From NCBI GenBank assembly GCA_948567375.1, contig OX419758.1:54265473-54329472 (forward strand): a stretch of 64,000 bases of DNA, in the 5' to 3' direction. This DNA comes from Lunularia cruciata. Lineage: Eukaryota; Streptophyta; Marchantiopsida; Lunulariales; Lunulariaceae. This document shows, piece after piece, positions 22,051 through 33,283 of this stretch (positions are counted from its first letter, which is position 1; every line of letters begins with the position of its first letter). Position numbers and translations under genes: made by a program. Under the pieces are notes generated by a model. It was given only the letters and a program-made list of their open reading frames with translations, was not told the DNA's origin and did not search any database.

Positions 22051-23535
22051 CTAAGTTTTTACTTTGTCCTCAAAGTGAAGGTCTCTCTACTTTTTATGAT
22101 ATATTTCAACTTATCATGGATAATCATATCAAAGTGTCTTCCTCCCAACTCCATAAGATCATAGGTGTCATTGCTCCACACCTTCTGCACTATGAAAGGT
22201 TTAGAGTACTTAGGCAAAAGCTTCTTTTGCACCCTCTTGAATTAAATGGAATCAAACAACATTACCCAATCACCTTCTTTGAAAGGCTCCACCTTCTTCT
22301 TGCCTTGCCTCTTGTCATAGCTCTCCTTTTTTTCCTTTGCTCCACTCAAACCATAGCAATTGCTCTTGCCTTTCCAATTCCATGAGTTGATCCTCTCTTG
22401 ATTTCTCTACATCACCTCCTTGTGGTTTTTTCAATCTCCTATGAATACTCTGGAAGGTAAGAAGATCAAAGTAAATAGGAAAAATAGACTCAATACCATA
22501 TACCAATTGAAATGGAGAATATTATCAATGGAAGTCTTCATGGTTATCCTATACTCCGACAAAATTGTAGGAATCCTCTTGTCTCAATGATGTTAAGCAC
22601 CCTCCATTTAACATCATACACAAGGTCTGATTGGTTCTCTCTGCCAAGCCATTGGAGTTTGGTTTATAGGAGGTAGTTACTCTATATGTGCTAGAGAAAT
22701 GTCATAGCATGATTGTAGTGATGCATCTTGTAAACTCTCCTCCTCTATCACAAACTACCTCCAAAGGGCACTCAAACCTAGTGATAATGTATTCATAAAG
22801 AAATCTCCCAACTTCATCTTCATTATTGTCCCTCAATGGTCTAGCCTCGACCCACTTAGTAGGATAATCAATAACTACCACAATATACAAATTGTTCCTT
22901 AAGGTTCTATTGAGAGGACCTACAAAATCAATTCCCCCCTTCTCAAAAGGTCATAGCAATGGAATTGATATAAGAGATGGAATGGAGGTAGACTTTCTAG
23001 CAAAAGTTTGACAAACATGACAAGTTTTGCAATACTCAAGATAATCCTTGAAAATCCCTCTCCAATAATAACTTGCATCTACAATCTTGAAAGTAGTCAC
23101 CTTTCTTGCAAAGTGTCCTCCACACAATAAACCTTCATCAAACTCCTTTATGAGTAAGATAGACTCTTCCTTACCCACTACTCTTTGAAGTAGACTATCT
23201 ACTCCTTGATGAAAAAGAATATCCTCCACCATTGTGTAAGGTCTAAATCTTGCTACAAGGGCCTTCCTCTCCCGAGCATGCATCCCTTGTGGATACTTAC
23301 CTCTTGTGATAAAGTCCACAATCTCCTTGTACTCCATTGGAATCTCTTGAGTGACTGAGATTATCATGAGCTCCTCATCCAAGAAGGAATCATCCATTGG
23401 CTCATCTCCATCATGATCATAGGCCCTAGATAACAAATCAACAGTTGCATATTTCTTTCTTGGCCTATCCTCAATGGTGAATTCATACTCAGACAAGAGT
23501 ATCATCCACCTTGCTAGCATCCCTTCCATATTAGG
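22051..23535 (-). pseudogene. Gamma F integrase, broken
   Basis: The minus strand has a 192-codon open stretch (23529-22951) covering the end of RNase H, an acidic linker (DDSFLDEELM) and the zinc domain (GGHFARKVTTFKI, CKTCHVCQ at about 23015). Next comes the core with VIDYPTKWVEARPL (22870) and CDRGGEF (22745), then a degraded Glu region and a C-terminus with GGRHFD-like residues near 22140. No chromodomain. A gap with stops lies at 22950-22890 and 22700-22510. Confidence 0.8.
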
Positions 23536-23935
23536 CTTGTTGAAGATCTACTTCAAAGCCTTGTGATCTATGACAATGGTGGCTTTCCCTCAAATCAAGT
23601 AATGTCTAAACTTCTTGAGACCAAAGATCACTACCAACTCTTCTCTCTCTATGTCAGAGTAGTTCTTTTCTATTGAAACCATTTGCCTACTAGCATAAGC
23701 TATTGGATGGTCATACTCATCTTGGTCTAATTGACTAAGAATGCACCTTATAGCTACATTGGAAGCATTAGGGTAGAGGATAAAAGACTTACTCCAATCA
23801 GGTTCAGCAAGAATTAGAGCTACAACAAGGGATTGCTTGAGCTCCTCAAAAGCTTTGAGAGCTTCTTTGTCCTCCAAAATCACCATGTATTCTACACCCT
23901 TCTTCATGTAGATGGTTAATGCATAAGCCTTGTTG
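23536..23935 (-). pseudogene. Gamma F RNase H
   Basis: Open for 105 codons (23907-23590): FILYPNASNVAIRCILSQ, YDHPIAYASRQM, YSDIEREELVVIFGLKKFRH. The first catalytic Asp is replaced (FILYPNAS where D is expected), while the Glu in IEREE is kept. Confidence 0.75.
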
Positions 23936-24660
23936 GAAAATGAGAAGATAAACCTCCTATAGTATCAAATCATTTCCAAGAATTGGAGTAACTTTATCAA
24001 GTTTGAAGGGAATGGAAGGTCTAAGATTTTCCTCACCTTCTTAGTGTCAACTACTATTCCATCCTTGGAGATGATGTGCCCTAAAAGTAGACCTTCTTCA
24101 TAACCAAAAATGCAGTTCTCTAGGTTGAGTGATGCATTTGCTTCATCCAAGTGTTGCAAGACCTTGATTAAGTACTCAAAGTGCTCCTCCTTGCTCCCAT
24201 AGACACAAAAGTTATCAATAAAATCTCTCACAAATTTTCCAATGAAAGGTTCAAACACCTTGTTCGTGAACCATTGGAATGTGGCTAGAGTATTGCAAAG
24301 CCCAAAAGGCATGACCTTGAAAGCATAAGTCCTCCAAGGTGTGGTGAATGTAGTGAGTTGTTGATGCGTTGGTGCAATCTTGATTTGCTTATACCCACTA
24401 TGACCATCTCCAAAATTGTACCTCTCATGACCTTCAACCTCTTCCAAGATCTCATCAATGAATGGCAATAGTCCTTCTTATTAATAGTATTGAGCTTCTT
24501 GTAATCCATACATACACGAAGCTTGCCATTCTTTTTCTTCACAATCACAATTAGAGACATCCATTCTGAATTCTCCACCTCAAAGATAAATCCAGCCTCC
24601 TTGAGTTTATCAATCTCCTCCTTCACAACCAAAGATATTGGTGGACTAATGTGATGTTAC
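23936..24660 (-). pseudogene. Gamma F reverse transcriptase
   Basis: Two overlapping frames on the minus strand. 24632-24480 has VVKEEIDKLKEAGFI, VVIVKKKNGKLRVCMDYKK. 24468-23965 is open for 167 codons with MPFGLCNTLATFQ, the box DFIDNFCVYGSKEEH (24240-24195), LLGHIISKDGIVVD. One frameshift near 24470. The polymerase box is FIDN in place of FIDD, removing the second metal-binding Asp. Confidence 0.8.
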
Positions 24661-25315
24661 TTTTGGCAGACTGGTCTTGCATGTGACTCCACCTCAATCT
24701 TGTGCTCCTCCAAGGTGACTTCCTTTAGATCCTTGTAACTAAAAGCAAACATATGGATGAACTTGTGTAAAATCTCCTCAAATCTTACCTTCTCCTCCTT
24801 GGTAACACTTGGACCATACTTGAGGGTAGATAACCTACTCTCTATCTCCTCAAGTATCAATGGTGATTTATATGGGTCCTTCAAAACCATTGGTTTAGGT
24901 GCAAAATCCATAGCACACAAGGGATATACATCTGAATTAGGTTCAAATTCATCCTCCTCCATGGAAGTCTCCTTGTCCATGCTTGTATCCACACCTAAGG
25001 CTCCTTCTAAATCTGACTCACAGTAATCAGAAGATGGTGTGTCTGAATATGAAGTGTTGGTGGTGTTATTGATATGAATGTAACTCTATAGTTTGATGGT
25101 CCAATCCTCAATTACCCTTTGCACCATTGATCAAAGGGTATGATGCTCTCAACCATGACCTCCCAAGAAGAAAATCATAACTTGAATCCTTCAAGACTTG
25201 GAAAGTCATGAGATTTTGAACTCCCATAATTGAAATTACCACCTTATCCATCACCTTTATTGGTCAAACTTGTTGCTTGTTTGCCATGCTCACCACAAAT
25301 GTTGAAGGTCTAGAG
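24661..25315 (-). pseudogene. Gamma F PR-RT linker and C-terminal protease
   Basis: The linker is open from 24992 to 24657 (DMDKETSMEEDEFE-like, FEEILHKFIHMFAFSYKDL, HKIEVESHARPV). Protease C-terminal strands lie at 25300-25090, ending at the left boundary of G1. The N-terminal part of the same protease lies at 31038-31300, so G1 split the domain. Confidence 0.7.
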
Positions 25316-25680
25316 TGTAACAATATGGAGTTTAGTAACGAAGTTAGTCAAGGCTAACAAAGTAGTGAATAGGCCAAATTAGCCTAGATTATCCCAAAAG
25401 CATCTAGGAAACTCTTAGGAAGCTTCCCACTAGCTTATCTTGCATCCCAAGTAAGAAGTTTCTAGAAGGAAGCTTCTAGAAACTTCCAACCAACTTAGCT
25501 TGCACACCAAGTAGGCGGCTTCAAGAAGGAAACTTCTTGAGAAGCTTCTCAAGAGCATTGTGTGCTCCTTATAAATACAAGTGCCAAAGCTCATGCAAGG
25601 CATTCGGAGTTTCTCTCATTCAAGTGTCCTAATGTGAGCTTCCATTCTCCTATTTCTCTCCTTGGTCTTGGTCTTTTATA
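25316..25680 (+). repeat. 5' LTR of G1
   Basis: TGTAACAATATGGAG...TTGGTCTTTTATA, 365 bp (terminal CA has become TA). Rich in short AGCTTCT/AGAAGCTT palindromes. TATA-like TATAAATA lies at 25571. The 3' LTR is 60 bp longer. Confidence 0.85.
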
Positions 25681-25681
25681 T

Positions 25682-25693
25682 TGGTATTAGAAT
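25682..25693 (+). other. PBS of G1 (initiator tRNA-Met type)
   Basis: TGGTATTAGAAT lies one base after the LTR. The G2 copy keeps TGGTATCAGAAC, close to the usual iMet complement TGGTATCAGAGC. Confidence 0.8.
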
Positions 25694-25694
25694 G

Positions 25695-25813
25695 GAATGG
25701 ATGGAATTTATGGACCAACATGGAATTTATTGCAAGAATAGAATGGATGGAATTTATGGACCAACATGGAATTTATTGCAAGAATGGAATGGATGGAATT
25801 TATGGACCAACAA
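25695..25813 (+). repeat. 46-bp tandem repeat after the G1 PBS
   Basis: Units start at 25695, 25741 and 25787 (the last is partial), each beginning GAATGGATGGAATTTATGG. G2 has a single copy at this place, so the repeat arose in G1. Confidence 0.9.
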
Positions 25814-26036
25814 ATCTTCTTTTGCCAAACCATTGGGATTTCATGTCCAAGTACTACCCAAGCATCATTTCACACAATCCATCACCTCACATTTTGGACA
25901 AGATGTTTTGCATATAATCACCTTGTTTGAGGAACCCTTGGTGCTTCTTGTTGTAACTTATGGAGAATGATGGATGTGTTGCATTTATGTGTTAATAAAT
26001 TAGATAAATTGAGGATAGTGTGATAGAGTAGAAGCC

Positions 26037-26960
26037 ATGGCTGTGATGCTCAAAGTTAGCCTTGCTATGCAATATCAAATTGAGCACCTTACTCGATTGT
26101 TGGATGAACAAGACCATCATAGACAAGAGTAGATAGAGAGAGCACCAATTTGAGAAGGAGAGAGTGAATCTGATATCCACAGCCTAAGGTATTTGAAGGT
26201 AAGCAACTATCAAGTGCAGTGGAAAATTTTTTGTTTGATTGTGACCATTACTTCAAAGCAACAAACCGTCAAGATGAATGGAGAAAAACTTTATTGGCCT
26301 CAAGCTAATTGGATGGAGTGGCTAAATTATGGTGGCAATTCAGAGTGGAATGAGCTGAGTAGTAGTTTGTCACGCCAATCTTAACATGGGCAAAATTCAA
26401 GAGTGCAATAATTGGATGGTTCCAAGCTATGAACACCACATGGGCCACATGAGATAAGTTGGAAAAATTGAAGCAAATTGGCTTGGTAAGAAGCTATATC
26501 ACTCAATTCCAAAACACCATTATGAAAATTCCATATATACTAGATGAAGAAGCTCTAGATCACTTTGTGAGAAGCTTGAAGTCCTACACCAGATTGGAAT
26601 TGACTATATGTGAGCCTAAAGACTTGGAGGAAGCCATGCAATTGGTTCAATGCTTTGATTCCTTGGTTGTGATAACTTGGTCTTGACCTCGGCCTTCCCC
26701 AAAGCCACTCACACACAACATACGGGTGGAGGAGCCAATACCAATGGAGATTGATGCCATCTAGCAAAGACCACTTGGCACAATAGATCATGAAAGATTA
26801 TGACCAAATGGTGAATGTTTCTATTGTTGCTAAATTGGACATTGTATTACAGAGTGTTCACTCAAGAAAGAGCAACCTTGACAAATTGCCTAAATGAAAT
26901 TGTGGAGCAAAATGATCAAGGAAACAAGGAATCCCAATAGGAGATTTTAAGCCACCTATT
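26037..26960 (+). pseudogene. gag: Delta G1 gag and zinc knuckle, broken
   Basis: ATG 26037 opens a reading with MQYQIEHLTRLLDEQDHH. The capsid C-terminal helices are open at 26459-26686 (LGLV-like, IMKIPYILDEEALDHFVRSL, KDLEEAMQLVQCF). The CX2CX4HX4C knuckle at 26816-26857 reads CFYCC-stop-IGHCITEC. Stops and shifts occur before and after. Confidence 0.75.
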
Positions 26961-26966
26961 GGGAAC

Positions 26967-27320
26967 TTGATCAGTTCCAATGGGATTGAATGCTTGACCT
27001 ATGCAAGTTTGCTCCACTTGCAAGGTATGATATCTGATCGTGGTTGTAGGATTTTGGTTGATTTTGGAAGTTCAAAGAATTGCATGTCTATACAATTAGC
27101 AAAAGAATTGGGTATTCTTATCAGGCCAATTAATAGAAATAGATTGATGATGGCGAATGGTAGAAAGGGTTCTACATTCAGTACCTTGCATCTTGTTTCC
27201 TTCAAGATTGGGAAGGAGTATATGGAGTGTATGAGGTTTGTAATAGCACCTCTACAATATGATGTCATTCTAGGACTACCTTGGTTTGAATATCATAAGA
27301 TTCAATTTGATTGGACCTGA
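26967..27320 (+). pseudogene. Delta G1 protease
   Basis: Open for 117 codons: RILVDFGSSKNCMS (catalytic Asp kept, but DFG where DSG/DTG is usual), then FVIAPLQYDVILGLPWFEYH, the typical end of the domain. It is followed by a Lys-rich linker with three imperfect repeats of KKA.K.EKSLDGKFV (27420-27560). Confidence 0.8.
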
Positions 27321-27560
27321 CGACAAATTCAAGTACAACACCAAGGTAGAAATTTCCAATTAGGTTGTCTGGCACTTGTGAGTAAGACACCTAAGGATAG
27401 TCTATCCCAAGATGAGAATTTTGTAAAGAAAGCAACCATAAAGAAAGCTTTGAAGGAAGAGAAGTCCTTGGATGGGAAGTTTGTCAAAAAAGTAGCCATA
27501 AAACAAGCCATGAAGGAAGATAAGTCCCTAGATGGGAAGTTTGTTAGTGAAGCAACTATA

Positions 27561-28400
27561 TAGAAAGCTTTGGAAGAGGATAAGTCTATTTTTGCAATGT
27601 GGATCAAGCCAATTGCACAAGGAGGATCTGAAGAGAGTTAGGAGCGTCATTGAGCAATAGTTGATCACATAGTTCAGAGTTTGCAGACGTGCTTTTGGAT
27701 GATCTGCCAAAGGTTTACCCTTTGATCGTGGTATGCCTTTCAAGATTGAGTTAGTACCAAGGAGTACTCTAGTGAGTAGACCAATCTATCAAGTCTCACC
27801 AAAGAAGTTAGAGGAGTTGCAAACAACACTTATGGAGTTTTTGGAGAAGGATTTCATACAATATAGTACACCTTCTTGGGGAGCACCGGTACTATTTGTT
27901 CCAAAGAAGGATGGAGGACTTTGTTTTTGTATTGATTACCGTGGGTTCAATAAACAAATAGTGAAGAATACATACCCTTTGCCTCAAATTGATGACTTGT
28001 TGGATCAATTGAGTAGATCATGATACTTCTCCAAGTTGGATCTTTGCAACAACTATTGGCAAATCTCCATTGATAAGGAGGATGTGCAAAAGACTGCCTT
28101 TTGCACAAGGTATGGACATTTTGAGTGAGAGTTATGCCTTTTGGGCTCACTAATGCTCCAACAATCTTCATAGATCAGATGCATCAGGTGTTGGATGGAC
28201 TGTTGGATTGGTACGTGATGGTGTTCTTGGATGATATCTTAATCTATAGCTAGATAGAGGTAGAACATGTGAAGCACATGAGAGAAGTCCTAAGATGACT
28301 ACAACAATGGAAGTATTATTGCAAGAAGTCAAAGTGTGCCTTTTGGTAGAAAGAAGTTACCTTCTTGGGTCACAAGATCTCATCGGAGGGGATCAAGATA
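27561..28400 (+). pseudogene. Delta G1 reverse transcriptase, broken
   Basis: Open at 27733-28023: [51 protein letters not shown]. Then, across stops, YFSKLDLCNNYWQI, and the box [10 protein letters not shown] near 28222. Stops at 28021, 28126 and 28250. Confidence 0.85.
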
Positions 28401-29040
28401 GAAGAGGAGAAAATCAAGGTCATCATTGATTGGTCTACTCCAAAGGATGCTACTAAAGTATGGGCATTTAATGGATTGGCTAGATTTTATCAACGGTTCA
28501 TCCACTATTATGCTCATGCGGCCGTACCATTGACCTATCTCTTGGGGAAGAACTTGAGCTTTCAATGGACTACACAAGCACAAAGAAGCATTCCAAAAGT
28601 TCAAACATATGGTGTCTTCAAGACCAATTCTTCAATCATATGATCCTCAACTACCATATGTGGTTGATTTTGATGCTTCAAACTTTGCAATTGGAGCCGT
28701 GTCGCAACAAGAGTTCACACATGGATTACATCCCATTGACTTTGTGTGAGATAAAAAGGAAAAAAGTTTGTGTCTTGTAGACTAAATATAGCAGAAAGAA
28801 AGTACTCTACTCAAGATTGGGAACAACTAGCAATGGTATATGCCACCAAGGTATGGAGTCACTATCTCTTGGAGAAACAAATGGTCATGCAAACTGATCA
28901 CAAGCTCTTGTTTCAGACCTTACATCTGGAACACATGAAGAGTCAACATCATCAATGGGAGGAACAGCTACACTTGTTTGACATCAAACTTGAGTATACC
29001 CAGTTGGTTCTATATCATCCTTGATGCTTTATCAAAATGA
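28401..29040 (+). pseudogene. Delta G1 RT connection and RNase H
   Basis: FNGLARFYQRFIHYYAHAAV (connection) at 28467, then RNase H: VDFDASNFAIGAV near 28660, LNIAERKYSTQDWEQLAMVY (28780), KVWSHYLLEKQMVMQTDHK (28845). Frames change at about 28580 and 28760. Confidence 0.8.
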
Positions 29041-30340
29041 CCTGATTTGAAGTCTCTTCATCTCATCACGGTGGCAATTACAACGGTGTTAGTCGATTCC
29101 AAGGTCCAATTGAGTTTAGGACAACTCTACAACAAGATCCATTCTTTCAGATGGTACAAAGGCATCTTCAAACCAATGATAAGGAATACAACACCTTCTC
29201 CTTCAAGGAAGGCCTTCTATTCTAAGAGGACCAAATCTAGGTTCCAGCCAAGGGTGATCTCCAACTTGTATGCCTCCAAGAAGCCCATGACTTACCAATT
29301 GTTGGTCACATAGGTGTAGACAAGACCTTGAGTACTCTCCAATGCCAATGGTGGTGGCCCAACATGACACAAGATGTCCAAGAGTTTGTCCAATCATGTG
29401 GAGCTGCCAATGCAACAAGGCTAGCAACCAAAAACCAAGTAGACTCCTTCAACCACTTCCCATTCTATCTGCTTGATAGGAACACTTGAGCTTGGATCTC
29501 GTCACATCCTTACCCAAGACAAAGCAAGATCACATAGCAATCGTGATGTTTATGGATAAGCTTAGCAAGCAAATCCACTTGGCATCAAACTGATGCCATG
29601 GTTGCTCTAACATTAGCACAACTCTACTTTGACAATATCTTTAAGCATCACGAGCTGCCGCATGTACTCATTTCCAATTGTGATCTTCAATTCATTGGAA
29701 AGTTTTGGCAAGCACTCTTCTAGATACTCGGCACCAAGCTTACTTTGTCCATGACCTATCATCCTCAAATTGATGGACAAACTGAATGTGCAAATTGCAC
29801 CTTGGAGGATATGCTTTATGCCTTTGTCAATGTTTACCATACCAATTGGGATGAATATCTTGCAGTTGCGGAGTTTACAAACAATAGCTCCAAATAGGCA
29901 AGCATCAGATTCTCTCCTTTCTTTCTTAATTTTGGCCAAGATCCACTTGTTCTAGCTTCCCTTCTTTCTCCTCTTCCATCTCATGTCTCTCATACTTCAA
30001 CCTCCTTGACCACCATATCCCAATCCTCCCAACAAGCCAAGTCTCATCTCAATGTTGCTCAAAATTATCAAAAACAATATGCGGATCACCATCATCACGC
30101 TCTCACCTTTCAAGTTGGTTACAAAGTCATACTCTCCTTTAGTAACCTACCCCTCCTACTTGATACCCAAGTTCATAAACTCACCCCTAATTGGATAGGA
30201 CCCTTTGATGTCACCCAAATCACCTCTCTTGTTGCTTATTGACTTGCCTTGCCTTGCCTTGCCTTGTCATATGCGCATCCACCTTGTCTTCCATGTTTTC
30301 AAGTTAAAACCCATTGTTCCTAATCCATTTTCTTTTTTCT
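29041..30340 (+). pseudogene. Delta G1 integrase, broken
   Basis: Zinc domain from about 29290 (HIGVDKTLSTLQCQWWWP; the expected CxxC is decayed to CGAANA), core with LAQLYFDNIFKHHELPHV and ISNCDLQFIGKFWQA (Asp kept as NCD, 29680), SMTYHPQIDGQTECANCTLE (29755) with the catalytic Glu at QTE, then LAVAEFTNNSS. C-terminal WIGPFDVTQI at 30190. Confidence 0.8.
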
Positions 30341-30600
30341 CTCATGTCCAACCTCCTCCTCCTCCTCCTCCTCCTCCCATCCCTATCCATGATCATGAGG
30401 AGTACAAAGTCGATTGTATACTTGCATGTCACCACATCCAACACAGCCACTAGCAACATAAAGAGTACAAGGTCCTTTGGAAGGGCTATACCCTTCATGA
30501 TGCCACTTGGAAGTCTTTGTCTTATCTCCAAAAATGCACAAACAACCATCCAAGAGTTTGAAACTTCAATGGCAATGAGGACATCACCAATTAGCAATGG
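30341..30600 (+). pseudogene. Delta G1 chromodomain
   Basis: After a Pro run encoded by (CCT)9 (30350-30378), the reading HEEYKVDCILACHH, then KEYKVLWKGYTLHDATWKSL (30455-30515), matches the three-strand/Trp core of chromodomains (Y-V-x-W-K-G-Y then T-W). This module steers integration towards particular chromatin in chromoviruses. A stop lies in the middle. Confidence 0.75.
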
Positions 30601-30607
30601 GGGAATA

Positions 30608-31032
30608 TATAATAATATGGATTTTAACGATGAAGTTAGTCAAAGCTAACAAAGTAGTGAATAGGCCAAATTAGCCTAGTATATCCTAGAAGCATCTACA
30701 AAGCTTCTTGGGAAGCTTCTCACTAGCTTAGCTTGCACTCCAAGTAAGTAGTTTCTAGAAGGAAGCTTCTAGAAGCTTCCAACCAGCTTAGCTTGCATGC
30801 CAAGTAGACAACTTTAAGAAGAAAACTTCTTGAGAAGCTTCCCAATTAACTTGGCCTACACTCCAAGAAAGCGGCTCAAGGAAGCTTCTTGAGAAGCTTC
30901 TTAAGAGCCTTTTATTATCCCTATAAATATGAGAGCAAAAGGTCATGCTATGCATTCAGAGTTTCCCTCATTCAAGTATCCTAATGTGAGCTTCCATTAT
31001 CCTATTTTCGTCCTCGATCTTGGTCTTTTACA
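30608..31032 (+). repeat. 3' LTR of G1
   Basis: Preceded by purine-rich AATGGGGGAATA (the PPT), it begins TATAATAATATGG (consensus TGTAACAATATGG) and ends GGTCTTTTACA. 425 bp. Confidence 0.85.
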
Positions 31033-31037
31033 TGGAG

Positions 31038-31300
31038 GGTATCATACCCAACTTCTTCATCAATCTTTTTGACATGGCAGTTATTATTGGTCCTCCATCA
31101 ACCAATACATCCTTGATGTTATGACCATTCACTCTCATATCAATCTTGGAGGCATATTCACAAGCCTCCCATGGTGATGGGTTGGCATCCATCACCCCTA
31201 TTGAAATTGGAGCTTTTGCCTTCTTCTTCCTCTTGCTCCTTGTAGAACTCAAACCACCTCTAAGCTCCTTTCTCAAGGTAGGATTCAAAGCAATCAGTTG
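31038..31300 (-). pseudogene. Gamma F protease, N-terminal part
   Basis: The minus strand reads YASKIDMRVNGHNIKDVLVD, then GGP (catalytic Asp in VLVDGG, near 31090), MSKRLMKKLGMIPS, reaching G1's right boundary. The domain continues at 25310 on the other side of G1. Confidence 0.75.
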
Positions 31301-32640
31301 ATCCATTACGATGTTAACCTTGTGACTACCAACATCCTCCAACACATTGTAGTTCCATTGTTGCTTTGAGATCAAGAAGTCCTCCATCCCTAACTTCTTC
31401 CTTGGAGTCTTTGTTGTTGATGGTGTTGAGGTGCAAGTGCTCCTAGTGGACATAGGAGTATCCTTACTAGGAGTAAATCCTTGAGAAGAGTATACATCCT
31501 CTGCAAAGCGAGCTCTCTACTTCTCTTGTGCCAAAAGCTCCAAATTAAGACCTTTGGAATTTGAGCACTCCCCCTTCTCATACTTGCTCTCAACCATATC
31601 TATGGATGCTATCCTCTTACCTTTGTTTGAATTAGGAGTCACTTGGGTTTCATTATCTCTTTCTTTCCTTCTATTGGCTCTCCCATAACTCCTTCCTCCA
31701 TGATAAGTGGAATTTGGGTCATTCCTTTGGATGTGGCCTCTTCCTCCACAACCAAAACAATTTGTATCATTGAAATTATTGGCTAGTTGGCCTCCTCTAT
31801 ATATATAGCTTCCATAACTCCTAATGGGTTTAGGGTTTAGGGTTTTCATAACCCCTACATTCTGATCTACCTTTCTCTTCTCTCATAGTTGCACCACATT
31901 GATCTTGACATCTGCAAGTTGTTTTGTGATGGTTTGAAGTGGATCTTTTGGTGGAGGTGCAAGAATTGGAGTAAATACTACTTGTCGTGCAACCCTTGCC
32001 ACCAAAGTATAAGAAGTTCCCCCATACTTGTAGCATTGAAGAAGATGCACAACCTCATTCATCACCAAATCACTCTCATCCCCTTCCAAACTCTCCTCCA
32101 TATAAATTGTAATCTTGATAGCTTCAACCTTGGAAGAAGGTTCTCATATCTCACTTTACTTCTAATCTGTGGTCTCAACCATCTCATAAATTCTTGGTGA
32201 GTATGGCCCATATGCTAATCATAGTAGTCTCTACATCATCCCAACCCTTCCTCAACGCTATATGAAATTTGGACTCTAACTTCTCCACTCTTTTTACATA
32301 GACCCACACTTTCTCTCCATCTACTCGTTTGAGAAAGGTGACCTCACTCATCAATCTCTCATAACTCTTATCTGGAAGAAAGTTCTCAATGAGGGCGGAA
32401 GTCAAACTCTCCCAAGACTCTTCTTGCCCATCTCTCCTCTCTCTCTTTTGGTATCCTAACTTATAACATGTAAATGCTGCATCCTCAAAGAAATTTGGTA
32501 ATAATGAGACCCACTCATTCTTCCTCCTCTCATTATTTCCTATGCAAGCTCTCTTGAAGTCTCTCACAAAGGCCTCCATATCTTCTCTATCCTTGCCAAA
32601 GAAAACTGGAAGTTTCTCCATCTTAACTCCTCACTATCTT
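31301..32640 (-). pseudogene. gag: Gamma F gag, broken
   Basis: Starts at ATG 32621 (MEKLPVFFGKDREDMEAFV) and stays open 145 codons: capsid domain with FEDAAFTCYKLGY, ESWESLTSALIENFLPD, LKRVDGEKVWVYVKRVEKL. After stops, 31849-31517 holds the knuckle CFGCGGRGHIQRND (last Cys lost) and a Ser/Lys linker. The capsid is of the retrotrans_gag type. Confidence 0.8.
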
Positions 32641-32866
32641 TCTTTTCTCTCAAATTTTTTTCTCTTTTCTTTTCTCTCATTCTATAATTAATAGAGTATG
32701 TACATGACTAACACCTTTTGAGAGTAATTCACCCTAGGGAACAAAAAAAGTTCAAGTTGTTCTAAAATTTCTATAGCAACATCAAATCCTAGAGTGTATA
32801 TTAATCAAACCCTCATAGATAGTTTATCCATAAGTTGAAAGATTTATCCATAAGATTGATCCATCA

Positions 32867-33283
32867 CTAATCTTGAGAACTAGTTGATGAAGGTGGTAGT
32901 ATTTCTGTCGCTGTACTGAGACTCTCTCCAAGATTCTTCACAAAAGTCTCCAAAAGTGATTTTACTCCACTACACTCATGTCCTTTTGGAGGTCTTTCCA
33001 CTCCACAAACCTCACACAATTCCTCGATCTTAGATCTTCTCCCTTCTAATCTTGGTGAAGAAGATCCAATATGCAAACCCAAATCAAGTAAACCTCTCCT
33101 TTTCCTCAATCTCTTGCTCTCAAAGGTCAATGCACATGAACTTGCCTTATGTCCCTTCTTTCCACATAAAAAGCACTTGGATTCACTCTTTCCTCCTAGT
33201 GACGTAGGTTTTTGGATCCTCTCAACACTCTCTTCAAATTCTATTCTAAACTCCCTTTTCCTCAAATCCACCCCTACAATCAC
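32867..33283 (-). CDS. Gamma ORF1 before gag, zinc-knuckle protein
   Basis: Open for 138 codons between the PBS and gag on the element's strand. It has an intact CX2CX4HX4C knuckle (CFLCGKKGHKASSC), a basic stretch (KRLRKRRG), then a second Cys/His cluster (CEVCGVERPPKGHEC) and a Ser/Thr-rich end. The true start may be further upstream, since no start context was decisive. Ogre/Tat elements carry an ORF1 in this place, but their sequence was not compared. It likely binds RNA; the role is unknown. It is one of the few uninterrupted readings in F. Confidence 0.55.
   Translation of the reverse strand: MIVGVDLRKREFRIEFEESVERIQKPTSLGGKSESKCFLCGKKGHKASSCALTFESKRLRKRRGLLDLGLHIGSSSPRLEGRRSKIEELCEVCGVERPPKGHECSGVKSLLETFVKNLGESLSTATEILPPSSTSSQD

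Larger units (their letters stand above)
25316..31032 (+). mobile_element. Delta Ty3/Gypsy chromovirus G1 inserted in F
   Basis: Complete layout: 5' LTR, PBS, gag, knuckle, PR, RT, RH, INT, chromodomain, PPT, 3' LTR. It is flanked by TAGAG (25311-25315) and TGGAG (31033-31037), a 5-bp duplication with one mismatch. Gamma protease reads on either side of it. FLDD-type RT, iMet PBS and chromodomain make it a chromovirus. All genes are broken by stops. Confidence 0.9.

Noticed and set aside
30304..30649. Two overlapping readings of about 100 codons on both strands
   Set aside because: Out-of-frame readings over the (CCT)n run and chromodomain of G1.
31826..31846. Plant telomere-like TTTAGGG repeats
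   Set aside because: Only about two and a half units, inside gamma gag coding sequence; chance or codon-driven, not a telomere tract.
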